From: Manihot esculenta
Lineage: Eukaryota > Streptophyta > Magnoliopsida > Malpighiales > Euphorbiaceae
DNA: 64,000 nucleotides
Direction of reading: 5' to 3'
NCBI RefSeq assembly: GCF_001659605.2
Contig: NC_035161.2
Span: 40,939,956-41,003,955 of the forward strand
Positions 51,001-62,291 of this stretch are shown one piece after another (position 1 is the stretch's first letter; each line of letters opens with the position of its first letter). The position numbers were made by a program, and so were the translations under genes. The notes under the pieces were generated by a model, which saw only the letters and a list, made by a program, of their open reading frames with translations, ran no database searches and had not been told where the DNA came from.

Positions 51001-52162
51001 GGTATAAACTTGTAGGCATACATGATGAAAACAAGTACATGTTAATTCATCCAGAAATGCATGCCTTGTTGTTTCTCCTATTATCAGCTCTAGAAATGAT
51101 CTAAACAAATAATCAGTTAACTCTCCAAGTATAGACCTAAGGGGGTGTTTGGAAGAGCTATTTGACACCAACGATTAGTGTTTAGTCTCCCAACCATTAC
51201 TTTAAGGCATTTGGTAAGGTTAGCGGTGGGGAAAACTTTTCAAGATACATTGATTGACAGCTCAAAATTACAATCAAAATTATAACAAATGGGATTTCAA
51301 ATTATTGGCAGTTGGGATTTTGGCTTCCAACAACTACCAGACAATTACCAACATCTAAACATTGATGGCCAGCTACCAAAGTTAACCAGTCAGTGATTTC
51401 TTATATCCCACATACTAACAGTTCAAAGTTAGACAAAAGAGTCATCTAACTTTATTAGGGCACCATGAGTAGTTTTTGAAAAGTTCCAAGTACTCGTATC
51501 TATGTATTAAATTGTTTCATAAAACAATGTCACAAAACTATACTAAATTATCAGTAGGATCATAGTATTGATAATCTTTAGAGTCATAAGGTCACCCTTA
51601 CTCAGCAACTCTCTCCTATTCAATCCTGGTATGGGTAACTGACTATGCTTTCGCAATAACTTGCAAATAGAGCTAAATCGTTTAATGAGTCCATCGAGTA
51701 AAAGCATAAGTGGAGAAAGGCCTTACATCTGCTTCTGCTCAGTATGAAGATAAGACTTCTCACAATATTCTGCAGCAGAATAAAGTTGAGGTCTCAAGTT
51801 TTTGAGCTCCTGTAAAATCAACACCATAACTATCATATTCCTACATACAAGGCACTTGATCAGCAGTAACTCTTATAAAGCATTGGCTCCACGGCGAGCT
51901 CGTTAATGAAACAGCTTATACTTAGCAATCCACAAACAAAACAAAATAAATAAGATACAAGAAACCAATACACATATAAACAACTAGATGCCATATAGCA
52001 ATCACGCAGAAACTTCAAATAAAAGCAGATCTGTTGCAAAATTATACATAATTTATGATAAAAAAATACCTGCAAAGCTTTGACGAAACTTTTACTGCGC
52101 TCCATGGAAACCTCATCGAAGGTCATGGCCGGATTTTCCGGCCGGATTAGCTCCATTTCCAT
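48035..52162 (-). CDS. ABIL1: ABI-1-like 1, Abi subunit of the WAVE/SCAR complex
   Basis: Nine exons: 52162-52070, 51809-51727, 50922-50772, 50701-50602, 50518-50426, 50318-50234, 50130-50078, 49983-49889 and 48169-48035. Phases are consistent and total 295 residues, near the roughly 298 I recall for Arabidopsis ABIL1. The N-terminal half is the helical Abi homology region: SMERSKSFVKALQELKNLRP, AAEYCEKSYLHTEQKQM and VRALVNAVDHLGTVAYKLTD. The C-terminal half is Ser/Pro-rich and disordered and ends in a basic block, RSKSVLSAFFVKQK. Abi subunits hold the WAVE complex together, which activates ARP2/3 and branched actin assembly in cell-shape control. The exon 8 acceptor is a TAGCAG tandem, and both choices keep the frame. 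Intron 8 (1.7 kb) holds a perfect 92-bp tandem duplication. Confidence 0.93.
48669..48852. repeat. Perfect 92-bp tandem duplication in ABIL1 intron 8
   Basis: A unit beginning GCATACACAATATATCC occurs at 48669-48760 and again at 48761-48852. I saw no mismatches. Exact identity points to a very recent duplication, or to an assembly or PCR artefact. It lies in an intron and should not affect the protein. Confidence 0.9.
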
Positions 52163-53995
52163 TTTCTCAGTTGTTAAAGCGTCAGTTATGGAATTTTAAG
52201 AAAATGAATTGATAAACACAAACCCTAGACGCATAAAATCAAAGAAAAGTTTAGACCCTAACATTAAATGAATGTGTAATAAGTAATATATTAATGGTTA
52301 GATTTGGGGGGGTAGGTTATGGTAGGAGAGCTAAGCCTAAGCCAAGTGGAGAAAGAGAGAGAAAACCGAAAAGTGGAAAGTTGAAGAGAGAGAGATAGTG
52401 AAGTAGATTAGAAGCGATTCCAGGCGAGCGGAAACTGTAGTAATTTGATGGAGTTAATAGCAAGTTAAAATGACTTTGGCTCTCGGAGAAGGCATTTATT
52501 AATTTGTGAGTGTTTATTGTTGTGGTGGCAGGCAGAGGTAGTTGACAAGCTTTGGAGCGGGGAAAAAACTAACGGCAATCGTCGCTTTCTTTCACAATAT
52601 GGTTTAAAAGACGATGTTACCCCGAGTTAAGGCACCGAATGCCCTGTGGGCCGGAGCCTAGTCCGGTCCGATTCTGTAGAATAATCAAGTCAATGGTCAA
52701 CTTACAGACTTTGGTCAACCAGGTTGGCAGAGATCGGGCAGGTCACCGTTGGATATTGTCTTGGCTGGTACTAACAATTAAAGATAATTAAAAAACAAAA
52801 GATAAATTCTGTTAAACTCTGTTTAAAAAAATGGATAAAACGGTGGAAACAACGGGTCGTTTCAATAACTTTCGGCATGCAATTACTTACTTAGCCAAAA
52901 CTAAATGATTAATATATAATTAGCTTTTAAATTAAAACATGAGGAAACTTTAATTAAAGATAAAATGCCATAATATTGTAAATTAATAATTAAAATTATG
53001 AAATGAGATATTATTATTATTATTAATCATACAGCAGTGATGGTGATTGATCAAGAGTGATATAACAGTGATGGATGATTACCCTTGAATTCCTCCGCTG
53101 CCTCTCTTCGGCTCGAATCAATTGGTGTGGTGAAAGTAAAACGGCTAAAGATGATTTGCTTTGATGTTTCTTTTCTTAGTCTTTAGAATGTCATCAATAG
53201 CAGTCATCATAATGATAATACTCATTTGGTGATGTCTGTTATGAAGAATCGTCCATTGGAGTGCGGTTGATTCAGAAGCACGAGACAACTAATGCAAGGA
53301 ACAGAGACATATGAGAATCTAAGTTAAGGCAGTTCCACAGTTTGCCAAAATAATTATCATCAAAAGAGATGCTACTTCAATTTGGTGATGGATTGCAATG
53401 AACTTTCATTGGTAACATTAAGAATAAGGCATCAACTTCTTGTTTCGATTTATTTTTTTTATTTAAAAAAATCATATACTTGGAGACCTGTCAATCGCAT
53501 GGAGAGGCTCCATCATACAAATGAAACTCATTTTCATTTTATACAAGTGTGACTAAAAAAAGTGATCACTGATTCCTCTTAACTCTGATCCTACTAAAAT
53601 TATGATGTGAATATAAATTTTTCTCACAACAAAAGAAAAATAACTGGAACAATCAACATTACCGGTGCTCATATTCCCTATGAGATTCTTAATTATATTA
53701 CTTATAGCCTTCTTGTTCATAGACAATGCAGCTGAGGAGGGGGAGGGGTGGGGGATGAACTAATATGTTTGTCCATCTAGGGATAGGCTTAAGCTTCTTC
53801 AAACCTAACTCGCATATTGATATATACAAGATTTATACAATCTTACACGGGACAGGAAATCCACGGACAAAATTAACAACCAGCATCCATATTTGATATA
53901 GCCCGTGCCTCCTGGGAAACCAAAGGCAAGCTTTATACAGTGAAGATGGTGACCAAGCTCAATATTTACTCCAACAGACAGCAAAATTTAGAACT
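52163..53995. other. ABIL1 upstream region and 3' flank of the DUF2358 gene
   Basis: 52163-52560 is likely the ABIL1 5' UTR and promoter, with GA-rich runs near 52355-52400 (TC-rich on the sense strand). 52780-53040 is AT-rich with an (ATT)n stretch near 53010. 53040-53995 has no recognised gene; the part next to 53996 is probably the DUF2358 3' UTR. Confidence 0.4.
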
Positions 53996-56131
53996 TCAGG
54001 AGCTATATTCTCTCTCTGAAGAAAAAGATGAAACTTCAAAATAAGTTGGTTTAGGAGTTGAGGGGCAACCAACAGATTGGAGTAGTTCTTCCACAGCCAA
54101 CACACGAAACTTTGGAGGTAAATTGAGCGCCACGTTGTCAACCCGGTGCTGAAAGATTTTCCCATCCTTGTCAAGTTTGTACTCGGATAAGCCATCAAAT
54201 CGGGCACGACTCTCCCATGGGACTCGAGGAATGCCATGCACAGTCCATCGAACCATTATGACATTCTCCACAGGTTGCAACACACTGATGACATCGACCC
54301 ACAAAGCCCTGAAAAATATCTTTCCATGGAATCGCAGAGCCCAAAAGATTGATTTGTAGTTCTCAATGCCAACAAAAGTATTGAGTGGATCTTTAAACAC
54401 GATATCATCCCTACAAATTGTAAAGGAGAAATCAAAATATAATTCCTATGTCAACAGCACCTGTAATGGAGAAATGACATGCTTGTAGATTAAGTTGTTT
54501 GACACAAATGAGGTATTTCACTCCAGCAGCACCATATGTTTACATATTCAGGTTAAGGGCATTCCATTGGAAGTGATAGTTGATCTCCAACACATTCACA
54601 AATCACAATCATAAACGCAGAAAAACAAATAAATAAAACACTTCTAAAAGACAGAAATTGTTCTTAGACAGATAAATATCCAAAATCATCCTGGAAAGTC
54701 AACAATAAGAATTATTTTGCCAGAATCATGTGAAAATTAGAGAACCTACTTGTAGCAACTAACTTGTACATGAACTTTCGTGGGACGTGGCAAACCAAAA
54801 TCATTAACATCCATAAATTATAGAACATCAAAAAATGGTGAATCCAACACTAGTAGTATCAAAACTCTCTCCTGTAAGCTTTATATTTGTGCAATGTTCA
54901 CTTAACCCTTGTTTGGTTGGGGCTAAATCAACTCAGGAACTCGAACTTCCAAGAAAGTTAATATATTCAGTTTGTTTGATTGGCATTTTGACCCAACTTC
55001 CCAGGAATTCAAAGAAGCTATTTCCTTCATTTCAAGAGAAGTAACTTACTTTCATAGAGGTAAGTAAGTTTCAAATAGGAAGATTCAACCAAATAAAGCC
55101 TTGAAATTTACCGACATTTCCAATTTAAAAATGAGTTTCTCAACATTAAATGTCTGCAATATATGATTGATGCTAAAATTATTACCTACCTCTGACAACA
55201 TAAGCTAGAATAATTGAAAAGTCTAATCTAGTGGCCTTCCTGAAAAAGTCTACAAGCTAAGAATGAACCATTTAGGGGGAAATGTATGTGCTGCTAATCT
55301 GTCCATGTTAAAGGCTGCAGTGACATTATCAAAATCAATGGTTTCTCCACCAAATCACAAGGGAATTGGAGTAACAAAATCAAATTACCTACTCAGGTTT
55401 AATGTTTTGCTCATCAATCCTACACATTAAACGAAGCACCTCAACTAATATTCTGTCGTATTCTATTATGGACACAAATAGTATCCCTGTTGAAATCTAG
55501 AAATTTTGTCCAAATTTGATTCAATTGATTTATTTTCTATCAATTCTTTTGTTTGTGAGGAAAAATCAATTCATTTTTAGAGATTGAAGTCATGCATGAT
55601 TTTATATACAAAATGAGCAAGAAAGTGGTCTTCACGCTTTTACAATAAGTAAACTGTCTATGAACAAATTGTATAGTCCTCACCTTTGATCCATAACATG
55701 TATATAATTGTAAAGATATCGCAAGCAATAAAGTAGAGATAAATGCACAATAATAAACAAATTAAGGAAATTAATCAATTAAACCTGTAGATATCAAAAC
55801 TGAGCTCCCTATAAAAGAGCTCTGGAAACTCCTCTCTCAAAGTCCTAATCGCATAGCCCATATTTACATAGTAATCTTGCTTCTCCTCTTCCTGTTTGCT
55901 TTCTTGCTTAACTGGAGCCGAAAATTGACCGTACAACAACAAGTTTTGATTCGACTGCGAAACCCTAGCCTCACAACCTCTAAAAGCGATCCTAGCTCCA
56001 GTCCTAGCCCTAGACCGAATCCTCTCATCACTCCTAAACACCGAGAGGCTTTTGATGACGTGAGGGTAGGGATTAGGGTTAAAAATACTTTTCACGGCAG
56101 AAATCTCTGGTGGGTGGACGAAAAGCGCCAT
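53996..56131 (-). CDS. DUF2358 protein, NTF2-like fold, probably plastid-targeted (At2g46220-like)
   Basis: Two exons, 56131-55785 and 54410-53996, joined after the second base of an Arg codon (TACAG|GTTT to GTAG|GGATG), giving about 253 residues. The first roughly 60 residues are rich in Ser, Arg and Ala with few acids (for example RSRARTGARIAF), which suits a chloroplast transit peptide. The DUF2358 domain starts near residue 90 with YAIRTLREEFPELFYRELSF, then DDIVFKDPLNTFVGIENYKS and WTVHGIPRVPWESRARFDG. The domain has an NTF2-like fold; no enzyme activity or partner is established. The 1374-bp intron carries a small MITE-like insertion. The ATG at 56131 places the transit-like region first. 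Confidence 0.9.
54903..55102. mobile_element. Small MITE-like element in the DUF2358 intron
   Basis: About 200 bp with imperfect inverted ends: CCTTGTTTGGTTG on the left and CAACCAAATAAAGCC on the right. A central hairpin pairs AACTTACTT at 55043-55051 with AAGTAAGTT at 55062-55070. No clear target duplication was found, so the call is tentative. Confidence 0.4.
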
Positions 56132-59100
56132 CGGAATTTGGATTTTGTGTGAATTTGGGTAGAGGGAAAATGAATTAAACTAAAGATAGACGAGAGAATG
56201 CCATTTCGCGGGCGAAATGTGGTGCGAGTATGAACGGGGAGTCGTACTGGCTATAGAATTAGAAAGGGTCAATAGAAAATCTTTTTGGATAATTGGAATT
56301 ATCAATAAGAAAAAATATGATAATAAGGAAACTGAGTTTTCCCTTTTTGAAAAAAATAAATAAATAAATAAATAAAGGCTTTGAAGCCTATCTCACAGGG
56401 AGATGGAAAGCCCAAAAAGTGCGGCCTTTGATCCAAATACAGCGTAATCTCGCTTTCCCCTCAAGAGGAAATCCCTCTCTTCTCTTCAATAGGATAGTTT
56501 GTTGGGCTAGCGTTCGTTTAGCTAGGTTCTTGTTTTTATTTTTTATTTTAGTAAAATTACTATTTATATTTCTGATAGAAAATTCATTTAATTTTAATTA
56601 AAATATTTTTAATAATTTAAAAAATTTATTAATTAATCTCTTTATATTAAAAATTTTATATTCTTTTCTTTAATACTTAATGAGTAAATTTAATAAATTA
56701 ATTAATTAATATATTTTTAAAAATTTTATAACTTCTTTAATATATTTTTTAAAATTAATAAATAAATGAATAATTATTTTTACACCATAAAAGCTAAATA
56801 ATTTTTTTATTTTTTAATGTCTTGGGCTATTCCTCTGTATTGTGGGAAGGTCATGAGCTGTAGATTTTACTTTTTATTTTTTTGCCAAATAGATTTTATC
56901 TGTTTAATAGATAGATTTCCATTTTTCGATTAAAAGAATTTTAAAAATCACTTATCAGAAAAAGATACATTGATGAGGTTGATTACACGTGTCCACTCAC
57001 AGAACTGTCAAGTTTATTCAATTGACAGATAAAAAAAATTAAAACATTCTTAAAATAAATTAATATAAAAGACTAATTTTATAACACGTAATCAAATTAA
57101 TTCCCTCGTTAATTTTATTATTTATTTAGAAAATATTTAATTTAATCTATAAAATTTAATTTATAAATATCAAATACCGATATATTAATTTAAATTTATA
57201 AATAATTTTAAATTATTAAATATATAATTTATAATTTATAAATAATAATTAAAAGTTGATATATTTAATTAAGAGTAAAATGATTATAAATTATTTTACA
57301 AAATAATTAATAGCATAAAAGTTTTAATCAAAATATAATGTTTGGTTTTCACAATTTACTTGCAAGTCATTGTTCATAAAATTGAATGAAATTTAAAAGA
57401 AAATAAATTTCGTTGTTCATTAAATTTTTAAATAATTACGGACAAAAGTTAGGACTCAGCAGTATTTGGTTTAAATCGAAAAAATCGATCGAATTTAACT
57501 AATTTAAAATTTTGATTTGGTTTTTTATACATTTTGATTCGGTTTGATTTTTAATTTCAGAAATTTTGGTTATTTTGATTCGATTCGATTTTGATCAGAA
57601 AAAAATCAAAAAAATTAAACTGAACCGATTAGTAATAATAATATATTTTTTCAATAATATAGAGAAATTAAATCATATTAAGATTAAAATATTTTAATTA
57701 AATTTTAAAATATTAAAAATAAAGTGTAAAAAATAAAAAAATTTATTAAAAATCAAAACCAATCAAATCGAATCGAATCGAATCGAATCAATTCGATTTG
57801 ATTTCTGATCAAAATCAGTTTAGTTCGATTTTTATAAATACTAAAATTTTGATTTTCGATTTATTTAATTTGGTTCGATTTTAAACCGAACCGACTAAAT
57901 GCTAACCACTAATAAAAAAACATGTATAGCTGATTTCTACTAAATACATGGAAAAAATAAACTAAGGCCAACTCCATCTAAATACAAACTTAGCTATAAA
58001 ACAACAAATGAAAGACAAACAACTTTACAATCTAATATGTATTAGTGGAAAACAACAGAAATCGCTATAGGTCGGTTTTGGTATAAGTTAATAACTTACC
58101 CTTTAATTGATTATTATGGTTTCAATTATAGTATCAACTCTCTTTTCTTTTTCAATTTAAAAATCAAGTATGATTATTTTTAGAAAAAAAAATATTTAGA
58201 TCATATTTTCTAAGTTCCTTGAAAGGTGTAATTTTCAATAAATATATTTAGAGTATTTTGAATCAATACCACAAAGACAAGCATGTGTATTTTGAGTTGC
58301 AAACACTCAGTGATCCGAGGCTCCTTCAATCTTGATGAGAGGTGCCATTCACCATAGACATCGGCTCATGGCTTCAAGATCTATCAATTCATACTGCCCC
58401 TTTACTTGGAAGCCTCATTTTGTTTAATTTATATAAAATAATTAAATACCGCAAAATTTTATTCATATTTTAATTTTTACACGATAAATTAATTATTTAT
58501 TAACAACTTAATAAATCATTATAATAATTAAATAGCTTTTTCTTAGAAAAAAAAATCAAATATACACATAAATTTTATTAAATTGCACCAACTAAAGTAT
58601 CGGTTACCCTTAGTTTTTTCCTTAGCGAGGAAGAAGGGATTGATAACACCAAATCATATTCAAGGAAAAGCAATAAACAAATGGCGTAAGAGAATTAGAA
58701 GCAAAATCATTTTCGTTTTAGGAAAGTATTTATTTTTGGGAAACATGTCATTCATTCGTTCATTGTTTCCATAATCCCAAATGGTTGATACGCTGTTTTC
58801 ATTTTCTGGTAGTATAGAATTAAGCTTTACTTTTTCTTTCAGTAGTAAACTTTATTTTTACTAATTATACAATAAATAGTAAGGATGGGACTTTGAAATC
58901 TTATATTATGATTATAATATTTCTACTTATTAATGAATATGATTTCTATGAGATAGCGTTATTTATAAACAAATTAAATTAATTATTGAATATGATTTAT
59001 TATATAATTAATTAAATTATTTATACACTTAAAATAAATAATATCTTCTTAGAAATATTTTATTTAATTATTATTATATTCGCTTGATATAAACTGTTTT

Positions 59101-60690
59101 ATAGGTATTTAGCCTGATAGTAAGTATATCTAATTAAATCTGAGAAGTTTCGAATTTTACTCTCTCAGTCTCTAATTCAATCCCTATTTTATAAGTAAGC
59201 ATTTTAATTTTTTCTTCTTAAGATGAAAAGTATTTTTTTTAATTAATCTATATATATCGAATGACTCGTGTGATGACTAAATTTTTCATGAAATTTGGTT
59301 TTATCAAATTGAGAAAGCTTTTAAAAATAAAATTAAAAAATAAAAATAAAAGGTGAAAAATATTACCAGCAATTTATTTGGATCCTAGATAAGAATAAAA
59401 AGAAATTTTAATATATTTATTTTCAAATAAAATATAAATTTTAAATGATAAAAATATAATTTAAGTGAAATTTTTTTCAACTTAGTTTTTTTTTATTTTC
59501 AATCTTGATTTATTACTTTCTAAAAAGTAAAAACTCCTTAAACTAAATCTTGACAATAAAAGCAAATGTTTTAACCTTCCAACGAAAAATAATTTTACAT
59601 GTTATAATATTTAATATATTAAAAAATAATTTGATATAAAATATTTTGATATTAAAAAGTTAACTTTTAAGGAAAAGCTTGTTACTGCTTTCCAAAAAAA
59701 AAAAAAAAAAGAAAAAACTTGCTACCATTTAAAAAGAAAAAAAGAAAAACTTGTTATTAAAAAAAAAAGCCAATTATTTCATGGAACTTAATAATTTTAT
59801 TAATATTACTATAAATAAATTTATTAATTTTATATTTTTTTAAAAAATTTTTACTATTTAATTCTTATATTATAAAAAAAGTTATTAGTTATTTACTTAA
59901 TTTTAAAAAAATATATTAAAATATTTTTAACAAATTTTTCATTAATTTTAATCAATAAATATTTTACTATTTAATTTATATAATTTAAATAAATAAATAA
60001 ATTAATCTCTCAATTTAAATATATTAATTAATCAATTTATATTAAAGATATTTGAATTTTTTTAATATTTCACTATTAAATTTAATGGAACAATTAGTTA
60101 ATATAATTTTTAAAATATTAAAAATATTTTAATATATTTTTTTAAAATTAAAATATTAGTTTATTTATAATAAAATAATAATTTTATCTTAAAAAAAATA
60201 TTTTCAATATTCTTTGTGTATAAATTATTTTTAACAAATTTTGACTATGCTTAGTGCCTAGTGGGGTGGAAAAATTCCGAGGCATTTATTATAAGTATTT
60301 ATTGACAGAAGAGAACAGGACAGCAATTGTCTGGCATATGCCATACCATCCATCTCCGCACTGCGATCACCGTTTCCAAAATATCTTCGTACAGCAGGTT
60401 AGACTTTAAAAAATAGTGTATATCTCCCCTGTAAAGCCAGCTGTAAAAAATTCCCTCTGTTTCCCCATAATCTCCATCGTTTATTGTCAATCACTCTTGC
60501 AGGACCCACACGGCTCTGATCAAACTCCTCTAATCGGATGGTCGTTTTGTGGAATTCCATGATCTGTCCCGATAAACCTGCCATGCGTAAAGCATAGGGG
60601 AGTTAGATTTACCTGGCGTAATTTCATCTTCAACGAAAGGTTACCGTTTGACAGCGAACTTCGCTGTTTACATTTTGTTTTTAAATTTTG
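56132..60690. other. Large AT-rich intergenic region between divergent genes
   Basis: 56132-56280 is the DUF2358 promoter side. 56345-56375 has an (AAAT)n microsatellite. 56530-57330 is AT-rich. 57460-57900 is the second copy of the 440-bp dispersed repeat. 57900-58800 has mixed composition and no gene. 58830-60240 is AT-rich, with repeats shared with 18.3-18.6 kb. 60250-60690 is more balanced and probably the distal promoter of the desaturase. Confidence 0.45.
57460..57900 (+). repeat. Copy 2 of the dispersed 440-bp repeat
   Basis: Same orientation and block order as 42445-42890. It begins near CAGTATTTGGTTTAAATCG and ends near AACCGACTAAATGCT. The two ends are partly inverse-complementary (AGTATTTGGTT against AGCATTTAGTC), suggesting a TIR element. 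It contains a (TCGAA)n run at about 57770-57795. Confidence 0.7.
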
Positions 60691-60706
60691 TATATAATAA
60701 TATAAA
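60691..60706 (+). promoter_or_regulatory. Candidate TATA box of the desaturase gene
   Basis: TATATAATAATATAAA lies about 250 bp before the start codon and just before a leader with a GA microsatellite (60788-60803). This spacing fits a transcription start near 60720-60740. The start site is inferred. Confidence 0.45.
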
Positions 60707-60947
60707 CCGATTTAAATTTTGAATATTTAGAAATTATTAATGCTTTACTGAGAAAGGAAAAAGCAGATTGAGAAGAGAGAGAAAGTGGGAGAGAGAGAGA
60801 GAGACCCAATCAAATAGAAATCCCTGTTCATGGGGTTGTTTATTAAAGAAAAAAAAACTCCGCATGTAGATAAAAGATTACAGAGATTTCCTTGATTTGG
60901 TTTCATTGGGGGCTCATTGATCAAACATGTGCATTGTTTCTGGTTCA

Positions 60948-62291
60948 ATGGAGGGAGAGAAGAAATACATTACAAGCGAAGAGCTTAAACAGCACAACAA
61001 GTCTGGGGACTTGTGGATCTCAATACAGGGAAAGGTGTACGATGTTTCAGATTGGGTGAAGGAGCATCCGGGTGGGGATACTCCTTTGCTGAATCTGGCT
61101 GGCCAAGATGTAACTGATGCATTTATTGCTTATCATCCTGGCACTGCGTGGAAATATCTTGATAAGCTTTTTACAGGGTATTATCTTGAAGATTTCAAGG
61201 TCTCTGAGGTGTCCAAGGACTATAGGAGGCTTTATTCAGAATTCGCCAAATTGGGTTTGTTTGAAAAGAAAGGGCATGTTGCTTTGTATTCATTGGCAAG
61301 CGTTGCATTTTTGTTTTGCATCGTTGTTTATGGTGTTTTGTGGTGCCGGAGTTTCTGGGCTCACATGGGTTCCGCTGCATTGTTGGGATTTCTTTGGATT
61401 CAAAGTGCATTTGTTGGTCATGATTCCGGGCACTACGAGGTAATGTTGAGTCGTCGTTTTAACAAACTTGCTCAGTTTATATCTGGGAATTGCTTGACAG
61501 GGATAAGCATTGCTTGGTGGAAATGGACCCACAATGCACACCACCTTGCCTGCAATAGTCTTGATTATGATCCCGATCTTCAACATATACCAGTATTTGC
61601 GGTATCTACTTGTCTTTTCGATTCCATTAGATCATACTTTTATGGAAGAAAGATGAATTTTGATCCATTGGCTAGGTTTCTTGTGAGTTATCAACACTTG
61701 ACATTTTATCCTGTGATGTGTGTTGCGAGAGTAAATCTGTATCTACAGACATTTTTGTTATTGTTTTCAACGCGTAGAGTTCCAGATAGGGCTCTCAACA
61801 TCATGGGAATTCTTGTCTTCTGGACTTGGTTTCCTCTTCTTGTTTCTTATTTACCTGATTGGCCAGAGAGAGTGATTTTCGTGCTTACATCCTTCACAGT
61901 TACTGCACTACAGCACATTCAATTTTGTTTGAATCATTTCTCAGCAAATGTTTATCTGGGGTCTCCAAATGGGAATGACTGGTTTGAGAAACAGACGAGT
62001 GGAACTTTGGATATTTCATGCTCATCTTGGATGGATTGGATGTATGGTGGTTTGCAATTTCAGCTTGAGCATCATTTGTTTCCCAGGTTGCCAAGATGCC
62101 AATTGAGGAGGGTGTCTCCATTGGTAAGGGATCTATGCAAGAAGCATAATTTGCCTTACAGGAGTTTGTCCTTCTGGGAGGCCAATAAATCCACAATTAG
62201 GACCCTGAGGACTGCTGCCTTGCAGGCTAGAGACATGACCAACCCTGTTCCAAAGAATTTGGTGTGGGAAGCTGTTCATACTCATGGATGA
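60948..62291 (+). CDS. SLD: Sphingolipid delta-8 long-chain-base desaturase
   Basis: A single exon of 447 residues from the Met at 60948. An in-frame Met 7 codons upstream (60927) would add MCIVSGS, but the family starts close to the later one. An N-terminal cytochrome b5 domain has the haem motif HPGG at 40-43 and the second haem His near 63 (YHPGT). The membrane desaturase domain has three histidine boxes: HDSGH (158-162), HNAHH (195-199) and QLEHH (372-376). The Gln in the third box is typical of fused cytochrome b5 front-end desaturases. The enzyme introduces a cis or trans double bond at C8 of phytosphingosine bases in the endoplasmic reticulum, drawing electrons through its own b5 domain; plant SLDs affect cold and aluminium tolerance. 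It is the only plus-strand host gene here, divergent from DUF2358. All catalytic residues are present. Confidence 0.95.
   Translation: MEGEKKYITSEELKQHNKSGDLWISIQGKVYDVSDWVKEHPGGDTPLLNLAGQDVTDAFIAYHPGTAWKYLDKLFTGYYLEDFKVSEVSKDYRRLYSEFAKLGLFEKKGHVALYSLASVAFLFCIVVYGVLWCRSFWAHMGSAALLGFLWIQSAFVGHDSGHYEVMLSRRFNKLAQFISGNCLTGISIAWWKWTHNAHHLACNSLDYDPDLQHIPVFAVSTCLFDSIRSYFYGRKMNFDPLARFLVSYQHLTFYPVMCVARVNLYLQTFLLLFSTRRVPDRALNIMGILVFWTWFPLLVSYLPDWPERVIFVLTSFTVTALQHIQFCLNHFSANVYLGSPNGNDWFEKQTSGTLDISCSSWMDWMYGGLQFQLEHHLFPRLPRCQLRRVSPLVRDLCKKHNLPYRSLSFWEANKSTIRTLRTAALQARDMTNPVPKNLVWEAVHTHG

Noticed and set aside
51140..51380. Possible hAT-type MITE (starts GGGGGTGTTTGG) in an ABIL1 intron
   Set aside because: The left end looks typical, but I found no matching inverted right end or target duplication.
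60299..60584. Overlapping minus-strand frames of about 60 codons upstream of the desaturase
   Set aside because: No family resemblance. They lie in the probable desaturase promoter and disagree with each other in frame.
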